Below, in pieces: positions 8,865 to 16,460 of a stretch of 64,000 bases of DNA. Position numbers and translations under genes: made by a program. Every line of letters starts with the position of its first letter. The stretch's first letter is position 1. The stretch lies in contig NZ_AP024237.1 in the NCBI RefSeq assembly GCF_016592155.1, positions 4,278,001-4,342,000 on the forward strand. Direction: 5' to 3'. The notes under the pieces are model-generated. The model saw only the letters and a program-made list of their open reading frames with translations. It searched no databases and was not told where the DNA came from. This DNA comes from Mycobacterium heckeshornense (GTDB lineage Bacteria; Actinomycetota; Actinomycetes; Mycobacteriales; Mycobacteriaceae).

Positions 8865-10466
8865 ATGAGTGACGAGCTGCTGCGCAACCCCACGCACAAC
8901 GGTCATCTGCTGGTCGGTGCGTTGAAACGGCACCGCGACAAGCCGGTGCTGTTCCTGGGCGACACCACGCTGACCGGCGGTCAGATGGCGGCCAAGATCA
9001 GCCAGTACATCCAGGCGTTCGAGGCGCTCGGTGCGGGCACCGGCGCAGCAGTGGGGCTGCTGTCGCTGAACCGGCCCGAGGTGTTGATCATCATCGGCGC
9101 CGGCCAAACCCAGGGCTACCGCCGCACCGCGCTGCACCCGCTGGGTTCGCTGGACGACCACGCCTATGTGCTCTCCGACGCCGGGATCAGCACGCTGATC
9201 ATCGACCCCAACCCGATGTTCGTCGAGCGGGCACTGGGGCTGCTGGAGCGGGTGGACTCGCTCCAGCAGATCCTGACCATCGGCCCGGTACCCGACCAGC
9301 TCAAGCACGTCGCCAAGGACCTGTCGGCCGAGGCCGAGAAATACCAGCCGCAGCCGCTGGTGGCCGCCGACCTGCCACCGGATCACATCATCGGGCTGAC
9401 CTACACCGGCGGCACCACCGGCAAACCCAAGGGCGTCATCGGCACCGCGCAGTGCATCAGCACCATGACCATGATCCAGCTCGCGGAATGGGAATGGCCC
9501 GAGCAGCCGCGGTTCTTGATGATCACCCCGCTGTCGCACGCCGGGGCGGCGTACTTTCTGCCGACGTTGGTCAAGGGCGGCCAAATGTACGTGCTGCCCA
9601 GGTTCGACCCGGCTGAAGTTTTGAAAACCATTGAGGAGAAACGGATTACGGCGACATTTGTGGTGCCGTCGATGCTGTACGCGCTGCTGGACCACCCGGA
9701 CTCGCACACCCGCGACCTGTCGTCGCTGGAGACCGTCTACTACGGCGCGTCGGCGATCAACCCGGTGCGACTGGCCGAGGCGATCCGCCGATTCGGCAAG
9801 ATCTTCGCCCAGAACTACGGGCAGTCCGAGGCGCCGATGGCGATCACCTATCTGGCCAAGGGCGATCACGACGAGAAGCGGCTGACCTCGTGCGGACGCC
9901 CGACGCTGTTCGCGCGGGTCGCGCTATTAGACCTCGACGGCAAACCGGTGCAGCAGGGCGAGGTCGGCGAAATCTGTGTCAGCGGGCCGCTTTTGGCCGG
10001 CGGCTACTGGAACCTGCCCGACGCGACTGCGGAAACGTTTCGCGACGGCTGGCTGCACACCGGCGACATGGCACGCGAGGACGAGGACGGCTTCTACTAC
10101 ATCGTCGACCGGGTCAAGGACATGATCGTCACCGGCGGGTTCAACGTGTTCCCTCGGGAGGTGGAGGACGTCGTGGCCGAACATCCGGCGGTCGCCCAGG
10201 TGTGCGTGGTCGGCGCGCCGGACGAAAAGTGGGGCGAAGCCGTCACCGCGGTGGTGGTGCTGCGGCCCGACGCACCCCGCGACGACGCCGCGATCGCGAC
10301 GATGACCGCGGAGATCCAGGCCGCGGTCAAGGAGCGCAAGGGCTCGGTGCAGTCGCCCAAACGAGTCGTGGTCGTCGACTCGCTGCCGGTCACCGGGCTG
10401 GGCAAACCGGACAAGAAGGCGGTGCGCGCGCAGTTCTGGGAAGGCGCCGAGCGCGCGGTCGGCTGA
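8865..10466 (+). CDS. fadD8: acyl-CoA synthetase FadD8
   Basis: Adenylate-forming enzyme (ANL superfamily) of 533 residues that activates a carboxylic acid to its CoA thioester through an acyl-AMP. The P-loop is TYTGGTTGKPKG, A5 is NYGQSEAP, A7 is WLHTGDMAREDEDGFYYIVDR, A8 is MIVTGGFNVFPREVED, and the C-terminal lysine lies in VTGLGKPDKK. The substrate is not known from sequence; the KstR-like box upstream would fit a steroid side-chain or ring degradation acid. The gene begins at ATG 8865 without an SD sequence, and a hairpin follows its stop. Confidence 0.93.
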   Translation: MSDELLRNPTHNGHLLVGALKRHRDKPVLFLGDTTLTGGQMAAKISQYIQAFEALGAGTGAAVGLLSLNRPEVLIIIGAGQTQGYRRTALHPLGSLDDHAYVLSDAGISTLIIDPNPMFVERALGLLERVDSLQQILTIGPVPDQLKHVAKDLSAEAEKYQPQPLVAADLPPDHIIGLTYTGGTTGKPKGVIGTAQCISTMTMIQLAEWEWPEQPRFLMITPLSHAGAAYFLPTLVKGGQMYVLPRFDPAEVLKTIEEKRITATFVVPSMLYALLDHPDSHTRDLSSLETVYYGASAINPVRLAEAIRRFGKIFAQNYGQSEAPMAITYLAKGDHDEKRLTSCGRPTLFARVALLDLDGKPVQQGEVGEICVSGPLLAGGYWNLPDATAETFRDGWLHTGDMAREDEDGFYYIVDRVKDMIVTGGFNVFPREVEDVVAEHPAVAQVCVVGAPDEKWGEAVTAVVVLRPDAPRDDAAIATMTAEIQAAVKERKGSVQSPKRVVVVDSLPVTGLGKPDKKAVRAQFWEGAERAVG

Positions 10467-10477
10467 GCCGTGACGGC

Positions 10478-10509
10478 GCGCGAACGTTACGCTGCAGTCA
10501 CGTTCGCGC
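10478..10509. terminator. inverted repeat after fadD8
   Basis: Perfect 10-base arms GCGCGAACGT and ACGTTCGCGC separated by 12 bases, starting 11 bases after the fadD8 stop. No T-run follows, as is common in mycobacteria. It may act as a terminator or be a dispersed palindromic repeat. Confidence 0.45.
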
Positions 10510-10556
10510 CCGAGCGTGACGACAGCGGCACGCTCGGCGACCGCACCCGGCGCGAG

Positions 10557-10562
10557 TAGTGT
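10557..10562 (+). promoter_or_regulatory. -10 element of a leaderless nitroreductase transcript
   Basis: TAGTGT ends seven bases before the GTG start at 10570 and no SD sequence is present. Same arrangement as fadD8 and the SDR gene at 11989. Confidence 0.4.
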
Positions 10563-10569
10563 CTGTGCC

Positions 10570-11040
10570 GTGTCCGACACCCAGCGCATCCGGCCACCGT
10601 GGTGGCTCAAGCCGATGAACAAGGTCTTCATCCAGATGTCGCGGCTGGGCCTACGATTCGGCGGCGAAGGCCCAGTCGTGTTGACGGTCCGCGGCCGCAA
10701 GTCCGGGCAGCCGCGCTCGACGCCGGTCACCCCGATGACCGTCGACGGCAAGGAGTACGTGGTGGCGGGATTTCCCGGTGCCGACTGGGTGGAGAACACC
10801 CGGGCCGCAGCCGAGGCCCGGATTACCCGCGGGCGCCGTCGCCAGCGGGTGCGGATGGTGGAGCTGTCAGCCGACGAAGCCCGCCCGCTGCTGCGCGAAT
10901 GGCCCAACCAGGTGCCCACCGGGGTGGGGTTCATGAAGCGCGCCGGGCTGGTCACCGATGGGCGGCCCGAGGAATTCGAAGCGCTCGCCGGACGCTGCGC
11001 GGTGTTCCGCGTCGAACCGTTGGAAGTCGAACAGCGTTGA
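10570..11040 (+). CDS. deazaflavin-dependent nitroreductase family protein (Ddn-like)
   Basis: A 156-residue split beta-barrel protein of the F420-dependent Ddn/AOR family. It has the usual W-rich N-terminus (RIRPPWWLKPMNKVF), the strand LTVRGRKSGQPRSTPVTPM that contacts the deazaflavin, and AGFPGADWVENTRAA. These enzymes use reduced F420 to reduce quinones or nitro compounds, or only bind the cofactor. Mtb has the vapBC3 toxin-antitoxin pair at this place. The stop overlaps the TTG start of menB (TTGA, 11037-11040), so menB is co-translated with it. Confidence 0.85.
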   Translation: MSDTQRIRPPWWLKPMNKVFIQMSRLGLRFGGEGPVVLTVRGRKSGQPRSTPVTPMTVDGKEYVVAGFPGADWVENTRAAAEARITRGRRRQRVRMVELSADEARPLLREWPNQVPTGVGFMKRAGLVTDGRPEEFEALAGRCAVFRVEPLEVEQR

Positions 11041-11939
11041 CCGACAACCCGTTTGATCCCTGCGCGTGGCGAGCTGTCGACGGGTTCGCCGACCTGACCG
11101 ATATCACCTACCACCGCCACGTCGCCGATCCCACCGTGCGGGTGGCGTTCAACCGGCCGGAGGTACGCAACGCATTTCGCCCGCACACCGTCGACGAGTT
11201 GTACCGGGCGCTGGACCACGCGCGGATGTCACCGGACATCGGGGTGGTGCTGTTGACCGGCAACGGGCCGTCGCCGAAGGACGGCGGCTGGGCGTTTTGC
11301 TCCGGCGGGGACCAGCGCATCCGCGGGCGCAGCGGCTACCAATACGCCTCGGGCGAGACCGCCGATACCGTCGACACCGCACGGGCCGGACGGTTGCACA
11401 TCCTGGAGGTGCAGCGACTGATCCGCTTCATGCCCAAGGTCGTCATCTGCCTGGTCAATGGCTGGGCGGCCGGCGGCGGGCACAGCCTGCATGTGGTGTG
11501 CGACCTGACCCTGGCCAGCCGCCAGCACGCCCGGTTCAAACAGACCGATGCCGACGTGGGCAGCTTCGACGGCGGTTACGGCAGCGCGTATCTGGCGCGC
11601 CAGGTGGGCCAGAAATTCGCCCGGGAAATCTTCTTCTTGGGCCGCACCTACACCGCCGAGCAGATGCATGCGATGGGCGCGGTCAACGCTGTGGTCGACC
11701 ACGCTGAGCTAGAGTCGGCCGGCCTGCAATGGGCAGCGGAGATCAATGCCAAATCTCCTCAGGCGCAACGGATGTTGAAGTTCGCATTCAACCTGATCGA
11801 CGACGGGCTGGTCGGCCAGCAGCTGTTTGCCGGGGAGGCAACACGTTTGGCGTACATGACCGACGAGGCCGTCGAAGGCCGCGATGCCTTCCTCGAGAAG
11901 CGTAAGCCGGATTGGAGCCGGTTCCCACGCTATTTCTGA
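11037..11939 (+). CDS. menB: 1,4-dihydroxy-2-naphthoyl-CoA synthase MenB
   Basis: Crotonase-fold enzyme of 300 residues that closes the naphthoquinone ring of menaquinone. Signature parts are CSGGDQRIRGRSGYQYASGE, the oxyanion region NGWAAGGGHSLHVV, the catalytic aspartate loop TDADVGSFDGGYGSAYLARQ, and the C-terminal lid ending PDWSRFPRYF. The only plausible start is TTG at 11037, overlapping the nitroreductase stop; Mtb MenB has about 14 more residues at its N-terminus, a region of low conservation. The frame upstream of 11037 has no other start near the conserved part. Confidence 0.96.
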   Translation: MTDNPFDPCAWRAVDGFADLTDITYHRHVADPTVRVAFNRPEVRNAFRPHTVDELYRALDHARMSPDIGVVLLTGNGPSPKDGGWAFCSGGDQRIRGRSGYQYASGETADTVDTARAGRLHILEVQRLIRFMPKVVICLVNGWAAGGGHSLHVVCDLTLASRQHARFKQTDADVGSFDGGYGSAYLARQVGQKFAREIFFLGRTYTAEQMHAMGAVNAVVDHAELESAGLQWAAEINAKSPQAQRMLKFAFNLIDDGLVGQQLFAGEATRLAYMTDEAVEGRDAFLEKRKPDWSRFPRYF

Positions 11940-11975
11940 AGACAGTGGCGGCTCGGCAGCTGATCACCCCCCACC

Positions 11976-11981
11976 TAGACT
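11976..11981 (+). promoter_or_regulatory. -10 element of a leaderless SDR transcript
   Basis: TAGACT ends seven bases before ATG 11989 with no SD sequence, giving an internal leaderless promoter after menB. Confidence 0.4.
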
Positions 11982-11988
11982 TCGGTTT

Positions 11989-12873
11989 ATGAGCAAAAGT
12001 CCGATGCGCCGTCTTAGTGAGGCGTTTGCGCTGGCCAGCATGCGGCCACCCATCGCGCCGCAATTGCTGCCCACCCGCCCCGACGCCAAACCGGTCGACC
12101 TCCGCGGCAAACGGATCCTGCTGACCGGGGCATCATCGGGCATCGGCGAAGCCGCGGCCGAACAGTTCGGCGACCACGGTGCCATCGTGGTCGCCGTCGC
12201 GCGGCGCAAGGAGTTGCTCGACGCGCTGGTCGAACGGATCACGAACCACGGCGGGACCGCGATCGCGATCGCGGTCGATCTGTCCGACATGGACGCCGTC
12301 GACGCGCTGGTCGCCGATGTCGAGCACCGCCTCGGCGGGGTCGACATCTTGGTCAACAACGCGGGCCGGTCCATCCGGCGCCCACTGGCCGAGTCGCTGG
12401 AACGCTGGCACGACGTCGAACGGACCATGGTGCTCAACTACTATTCGCCGCTGCGCCTGATTCGCGGCATCGCGCCGGGAATGCTTGCCCGCGGCGACGG
12501 CCACATCATCAACGTCGCGACCTGGGGCGTGTTCAGCGAAGCGTCACCGCTTTTCTCGGTATACAACGCGTCGAAGGCCGCGCTGTCAGCAGTGAGCCGG
12601 GTCATCGAAACCGAATGGGGCACAAAGGGAGTCCATTCGACGACGCTGTACTATCCGCTGGTGGCCACACCGATGATCGCACCGACCAAGGCCTACGACG
12701 GGATGCCGGCGCTGACCCCGCGCGAGGCGGCGGAGTGGATGGTGACCGCAGCCCGGGTACGCCCGATTCGGATTGCGCCACGCATCGCCGTGGCCGCCCG
12801 GGCACTCGACACCGTCGGCCCGCGCTGGGTCACCGCGCTGATGAAGCGACAGCGCATTCAGCCGGCTTCCTGA
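11989..12873 (+). CDS. short-chain dehydrogenase/reductase (Rv0547c homologue)
   Basis: Classical SDR of 294 residues, the length of Rv0547c. The nucleotide-binding motif is TGASSGIGEAAA, followed by NNAGRSIRRP and the catalytic YNASK, with a serine-containing strand (INVATWGVF) before it. A 35-residue N-terminal extension precedes the Rossmann fold. The substrate is unknown; NADP(H) use is suggested by the basic ARRKE stretch after the second strand. It has its own leaderless promoter and is followed 34 bases later by the glyoxalase-fold gene. Confidence 0.9.
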   Translation: MSKSPMRRLSEAFALASMRPPIAPQLLPTRPDAKPVDLRGKRILLTGASSGIGEAAAEQFGDHGAIVVAVARRKELLDALVERITNHGGTAIAIAVDLSDMDAVDALVADVEHRLGGVDILVNNAGRSIRRPLAESLERWHDVERTMVLNYYSPLRLIRGIAPGMLARGDGHIINVATWGVFSEASPLFSVYNASKAALSAVSRVIETEWGTKGVHSTTLYYPLVATPMIAPTKAYDGMPALTPREAAEWMVTAARVRPIRIAPRIAVAARALDTVGPRWVTALMKRQRIQPAS

Positions 12874-12907
12874 ACCGCTGTCGGCAGACGCGTGGTAGAC
12901 ACGAAGG

Positions 12908-13324
12908 ATGGAGATCCTGGCCAGCCGAATGTTGTTCCGGCCGACGGACTATCAGCGGTCGCTGAGCTTCTACCGCGACCAGATCGGCCTGGCGATTGCC
13001 CGCGAATACGGCGCGGGCACAGTGTTTTTCGCGGGCCAATCGCTGCTTGAGCTGGCGGGATATCCGACTTCGGACCGCTATCAGGGCCCGTTTCCCGGCG
13101 CATTGTGGCTGCAGGTGCGCGATGTCCGCGCCACCCAGGCCGAGCTGGAGAGCAGAGGTGTGCCGATCGCTCGCGAGGCGCGCCGCGAGCCGTGGGGACT
13201 ACACGAAATGCATGTGACCGATCCCGATGGCATCACGCTGATCTTCGTGCAGGTACCCGGCGATCATCCGTTGCGCCGCGATACCCGCCGCGATCCGCTA
13301 CGTGAACCAGAGGGGAACAGCTGA
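12908..13324 (+). CDS. VOC (glyoxalase-fold) family protein, Rv0546c homologue
   Basis: A 138-residue vicinal-oxygen-chelate protein. The two beta-alpha-beta-beta-beta modules are visible: residues 1-55 (RMLFRPTDYQRSLSFYRDQIG) and 62-118 (ALWLQVRDVRATQAELESRG, then HEMHVTDPDGITLIFVQVP). Histidine and glutamate ligands expected for a metal site are only partly present, so it may be a glyoxalase-like enzyme or a resistance-type binding protein. An AGGA directly precedes the ATG. Mtb Rv0546c has the same place and is 128 residues. Confidence 0.87.
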   Translation: MEILASRMLFRPTDYQRSLSFYRDQIGLAIAREYGAGTVFFAGQSLLELAGYPTSDRYQGPFPGALWLQVRDVRATQAELESRGVPIAREARREPWGLHEMHVTDPDGITLIFVQVPGDHPLRRDTRRDPLREPEGNS

Positions 13325-13412
13325 AGACGAGCCGACATACTTCTGCGGTTCTTTTCGGGATTCCTTCGACAAACTTAAGGTTCGAGCCCCAGAATTGGCG
13401 CCGTGATGCCCT

Positions 13413-14648
13413 GTGACTCTTGACTTATTCCTGTTGATCATCGTCGTCATCACAGCACTCGCCTTCGACTTCACCAACGGCTTTCACGACACCGGCAACG
13501 CCATGGCCACGTCCATCGCCAGCGGGGCGCTGGCGCCCAGGGCGGCGGTCGCCCTGTCCGCGGCGCTGAACCTGGTTGGCGCATTCCTGTCGACCGCAGT
13601 CGCGGCGACGATCGCCAAAGGCCTGGTCGACTCCCACCTGGTGACGCTGGAACTGGTATTCGCCGGGCTGGTCGGCGGCATCGTCTGGAACCTGCTCACC
13701 TGGCTGCTGGGCATCCCGTCCAGTTCCTCGCACGCGCTGATCGGCGGCATCGTCGGTGCCATGATCGCCGCGGTCGGCGGCCACGGGGTGATCTGGAGCG
13801 GCCTGGTGTCCAAGGTGATCATCCCGGCCGTGGTGGCCGCGGTGTTGGCCACGCTGGTCGGCGCTGTCGGCACCTGGCTGGTCTACCGCATCACCCGCGG
13901 TGTGCCGGAGCAGCGCAGTGAACAGGGCTTTCGCCGCGGCCAGATCGGTTCGGCGGCGCTGGTCTCGCTGGCCCACGGCACCAACGACGCCCAGAAGACG
14001 ATGGGTGTGATCTTTTTGGCGTTGATGTCCTATGGCGCGGTCAGCAGGTCGTCGACCCTGCCGCCGCTGTGGGTGATCGTGTGCTGTGCGGTGGCGATCG
14101 CGGCCGGCACCTACTTCGGCGGCTGGCGAATCATCCGGACCATGGGCAAGGGGCTGGTGGAGATCAAGCCGCCGCAAGGCATGGCCGCCGAGTCGTCGTC
14201 CGCGGCCGTCATCTTGCTGTCCGCCAATTTCGGGTATGCGCTCTCCACCACCCAGGTCGCCACCGGATCGGTGCTGGGCAGCGGGGTCGGCAAACCCGGC
14301 GCCGAGGTGCGCTGGGGCGTGGCGGGCCGGATGATCATCGCCTGGCTGATCACGCTGCCGTCGGCGGGCATCGTCGGCGCAATCACCTACGGCGTGGTGC
14401 ACGTCATCGGCGGGTACGCCGGAGTGGTCGTCGGCTTCGCCCTGCTCTCGGCGACCTCGCTGGCGATCTGGCTGCAGGCCCGCAAGGTGCGCATCGACCA
14501 CACCAACGTCAACCACGAGTGGGAAGGCAGCCTGACGGCCGGACTCGACAGGGCCGAACCGATCCTTTCCCCGGCGAACTTGACAGCGGGGCTGCCCAGC
14601 CCGCCGGACGACGACACCGTCCCCGCACCCAGCGCTCCCGCCTCATGA
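13413..14648 (+). CDS. pitA: low-affinity inorganic phosphate transporter PitA
   Basis: Pit-family phosphate:proton symporter of 411 residues with about ten membrane helices. Both signature repeats are visible: FDFTNGFHDTGNAMATSIAS near residue 18 and SLAHGTNDAQKTMGVIFLAL near residue 190. A hydrophilic, proline-rich tail follows the last helix from about residue 370. The start is GTG 13413; a GTG ten bases upstream is out of frame. The stop overlaps the next start as ATGA (14645-14648). Mtb PitA (Rv0545c) is 417 residues. Confidence 0.95.
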   Translation: MTLDLFLLIIVVITALAFDFTNGFHDTGNAMATSIASGALAPRAAVALSAALNLVGAFLSTAVAATIAKGLVDSHLVTLELVFAGLVGGIVWNLLTWLLGIPSSSSHALIGGIVGAMIAAVGGHGVIWSGLVSKVIIPAVVAAVLATLVGAVGTWLVYRITRGVPEQRSEQGFRRGQIGSAALVSLAHGTNDAQKTMGVIFLALMSYGAVSRSSTLPPLWVIVCCAVAIAAGTYFGGWRIIRTMGKGLVEIKPPQGMAAESSSAAVILLSANFGYALSTTQVATGSVLGSGVGKPGAEVRWGVAGRMIIAWLITLPSAGIVGAITYGVVHVIGGYAGVVVGFALLSATSLAIWLQARKVRIDHTNVNHEWEGSLTAGLDRAEPILSPANLTAGLPSPPDDDTVPAPSAPAS

Positions 14649-14947
14649 GTACCTGGTTCAACTACGCCGCCACGCTGAAAATCCTGGTCTTCAGTCTGCT
14701 CGTGGGTGCCGGGCTGCCGGCGCTCTTCGCGGTCGGCATTCGGCTGGGCGCGCTCGGCGCCGGGGTGAGCGCCGATAGCCACGCCGTTGCCGTCAGGCGC
14801 CCGATCGTGACGGTGCTGAGCTGGGCGATTTTCGCCCTGGTGCTGGCGGCGGTCGTGCTCGGCGTGCTGTTCATCGCACGCGAATTCATCGCCCACCACA
14901 CCGGGTGGTTCATCCTCGGCGCTCCAAGGCCCCATGGCGCCAAGTAG
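14645..14947 (+). CDS. small membrane protein (Rv0544c homologue)
   Basis: A 100-residue protein with two transmembrane helices (about 12-34 and 56-77) joined by a short loop. It has no enzymatic motif. Translational coupling to pitA through an ATGA overlap suggests an accessory role in phosphate uptake, but this is inference. Rv0544c is similar in size and position. Confidence 0.85.
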   Translation: MSTWFNYAATLKILVFSLLVGAGLPALFAVGIRLGALGAGVSADSHAVAVRRPIVTVLSWAIFALVLAAVVLGVLFIAREFIAHHTGWFILGAPRPHGAK

Positions 14948-15007
14948 CATCGCGATCGTCGGGTGCTTACCGTTTTTGGCCGCCGCACACGCGAAAGTTG
15001 ACGCACT

Positions 15008-15310
15008 GTGAACCGATTCCTCACCTCGATTGTTGCCTGGCTGCGTGCCGGGTATCCGGACGGTATCCCCCCGACCGACTATTTCCCGGTGCTGGCCTTG
15101 CTGTCCCGGCGGCTCACCAACGACGAGGTCAAAGCCGTGGCCGGCGAGCTGATGAAGCGTGGCGATTTCGATCAGATCGACATCGGCGTGGCAATCACCC
15201 AGTTCACCGACCGGCTCCCGGCCCCCGAGGACGTCGAACGGGTGCGGGCACGGTTGGCCGCCAAGGGCTGGCCGCTTGACGATGTCCGCGACGGTGAGGG
15301 CCGCGGATAG
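15008..15310 (+). CDS. DUF3349 family protein (Rv0543c homologue)
   Basis: A soluble, all-helical protein of 100 residues, the length of Rv0543c, whose structure is known while its function is not. It begins VNRFLTSIVAWLRAGYPDGI, followed by LLSRRLTNDEVKAVAGELM; this helix set defines DUF3349. The start is GTG 15008. It is 60 bases after the small membrane gene and its TAG lies just before the menE reading frame. Confidence 0.9.
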   Translation: MNRFLTSIVAWLRAGYPDGIPPTDYFPVLALLSRRLTNDEVKAVAGELMKRGDFDQIDIGVAITQFTDRLPAPEDVERVRARLAAKGWPLDDVRDGEGRG

Positions 15311-15315
15311 CCGTT

Positions 15316-16449
15316 CTGCGTGCAGTAACCGTTGCGCCGGGCTCCGCGGCGCGCTCGCTGCTGCCCGCCCTGGAGGGCGTTATCAGCGGCCCGGGATCCG
15401 CTTTCGTGCCGGTGCGCTCGGGCGGCGCGTTGCCGGCGCTGCGGATAGGCGAGGAGATCGACGACGACATCGCGGTCGTGGTGACGACGTCGGGCACCAC
15501 CGGGGCGCCCAAAGGTGCCCAGCTCACCGCCGCCGCGCTGACCGCCAGCGCAATCGCTACTCACGCCCGTCTCGGCGGTCCGGGCCGCTGGCTGCTGGCG
15601 CTGCCTGCCTATCACATCGCCGGCTTGCAAGTGCTGGTGCGCAGCCTGCTGGCCGGCGTGGTGCCCGTCGAACTGGACATCTCCGCGGGTTTCGATGTCA
15701 ACGAGTTACCCAGTGCAGTAAGGAAACTGGGCGGCGGCCGCCGATACACATCGCTGGTTGCCGCCCAGCTGTCCAAGGCGCTCACCGACCCGGCTGCAAC
15801 CGGGGCGCTCGCCGAATTCGACGCGGTGCTGATCGGCGGCGGTCCCGCACCGCGACCGGTGCTGGATGCCGCTGCGGCAGCCGGTATCTCGGTGGTGCAC
15901 ACCTACGGGATGAGCGAGACCGCCGGCGGCTGCGTCTACGACGGCGTCCCGCTCGACGGGGTCCGGCTGCGCCTCGCCGCCGACGGGCGCATCGTGGTCG
16001 GTGGTGCGACACTGGCGCGCGGTTATCGCAACCCCGTTGATCCCGACCCGTTCGCCGAGCCGGGCTGGTTCTACACCGATGATCTTGGTGCGCTGGATGA
16101 TTCGGGCAAGCTGAGTGTACTGGGCCGAGTGGACGAGGCGATCAGCACCGGTGGGTTGACGGTCGCTCCGCAGCCGGTGGAGGCAGCGCTGTCGACCCAT
16201 CCGGCGGTGCGCGACTGCGCGGTCTTCGGTGTCGACGACGCCCGGCTGGGTCAGCGAGTGGTAGCCGCGGTGGTGGTGCGGCATGGTTGCGCCGCGCCGA
16301 CGCTGGACGAGCTGCGGGCCCATGTCGCGCGCACCCTCGACGGCGCCGCCGCGCCGCGCGAGCTGCACATCGTCGACGCGCTGCCGATGCGCGGGATCGG
16401 CAAAGTCGACCGGCAAGCGTTGGCCCGGCGGCTGGGCGGCGGCCAATAG
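15316..16449 (+). CDS. menE: o-succinylbenzoate-CoA ligase MenE
   Basis: Adenylate-forming ligase that makes OSB-CoA for MenB. Motifs: VVTTSGTTGAPKGAQL (P-loop), YGMSETAGGCVY, WFYTDDLGALDDSGKL, and the C-terminal GIGKVDRQAL lysine. The reading frame is coding-like back to about 15310 (VLRAVTVAPGSAARSLLPAL), matching the N-terminal region of Mtb Rv0542c, yet no ATG, GTG or TTG occurs before GTG 15406. CTG 15316, six bases after the upstream stop, is taken provisionally; a start at 15406 would remove 30 residues and give 347. Five men genes lie within this window. Confidence 0.9.
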   Translation: MRAVTVAPGSAARSLLPALEGVISGPGSAFVPVRSGGALPALRIGEEIDDDIAVVVTTSGTTGAPKGAQLTAAALTASAIATHARLGGPGRWLLALPAYHIAGLQVLVRSLLAGVVPVELDISAGFDVNELPSAVRKLGGGRRYTSLVAAQLSKALTDPAATGALAEFDAVLIGGGPAPRPVLDAAAAAGISVVHTYGMSETAGGCVYDGVPLDGVRLRLAADGRIVVGGATLARGYRNPVDPDPFAEPGWFYTDDLGALDDSGKLSVLGRVDEAISTGGLTVAPQPVEAALSTHPAVRDCAVFGVDDARLGQRVVAAVVVRHGCAAPTLDELRAHVARTLDGAAAPRELHIVDALPMRGIGKVDRQALARRLGGGQ

Positions 16450-16460
16450 GCTCAGCGTTC

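Noticed and set aside
13425..14516. 363-codon minus-strand frame rich in Asp, His and Gly opposite pitA
   Set aside because: Shadow of the pitA coding sequence, without any fold-like pattern.
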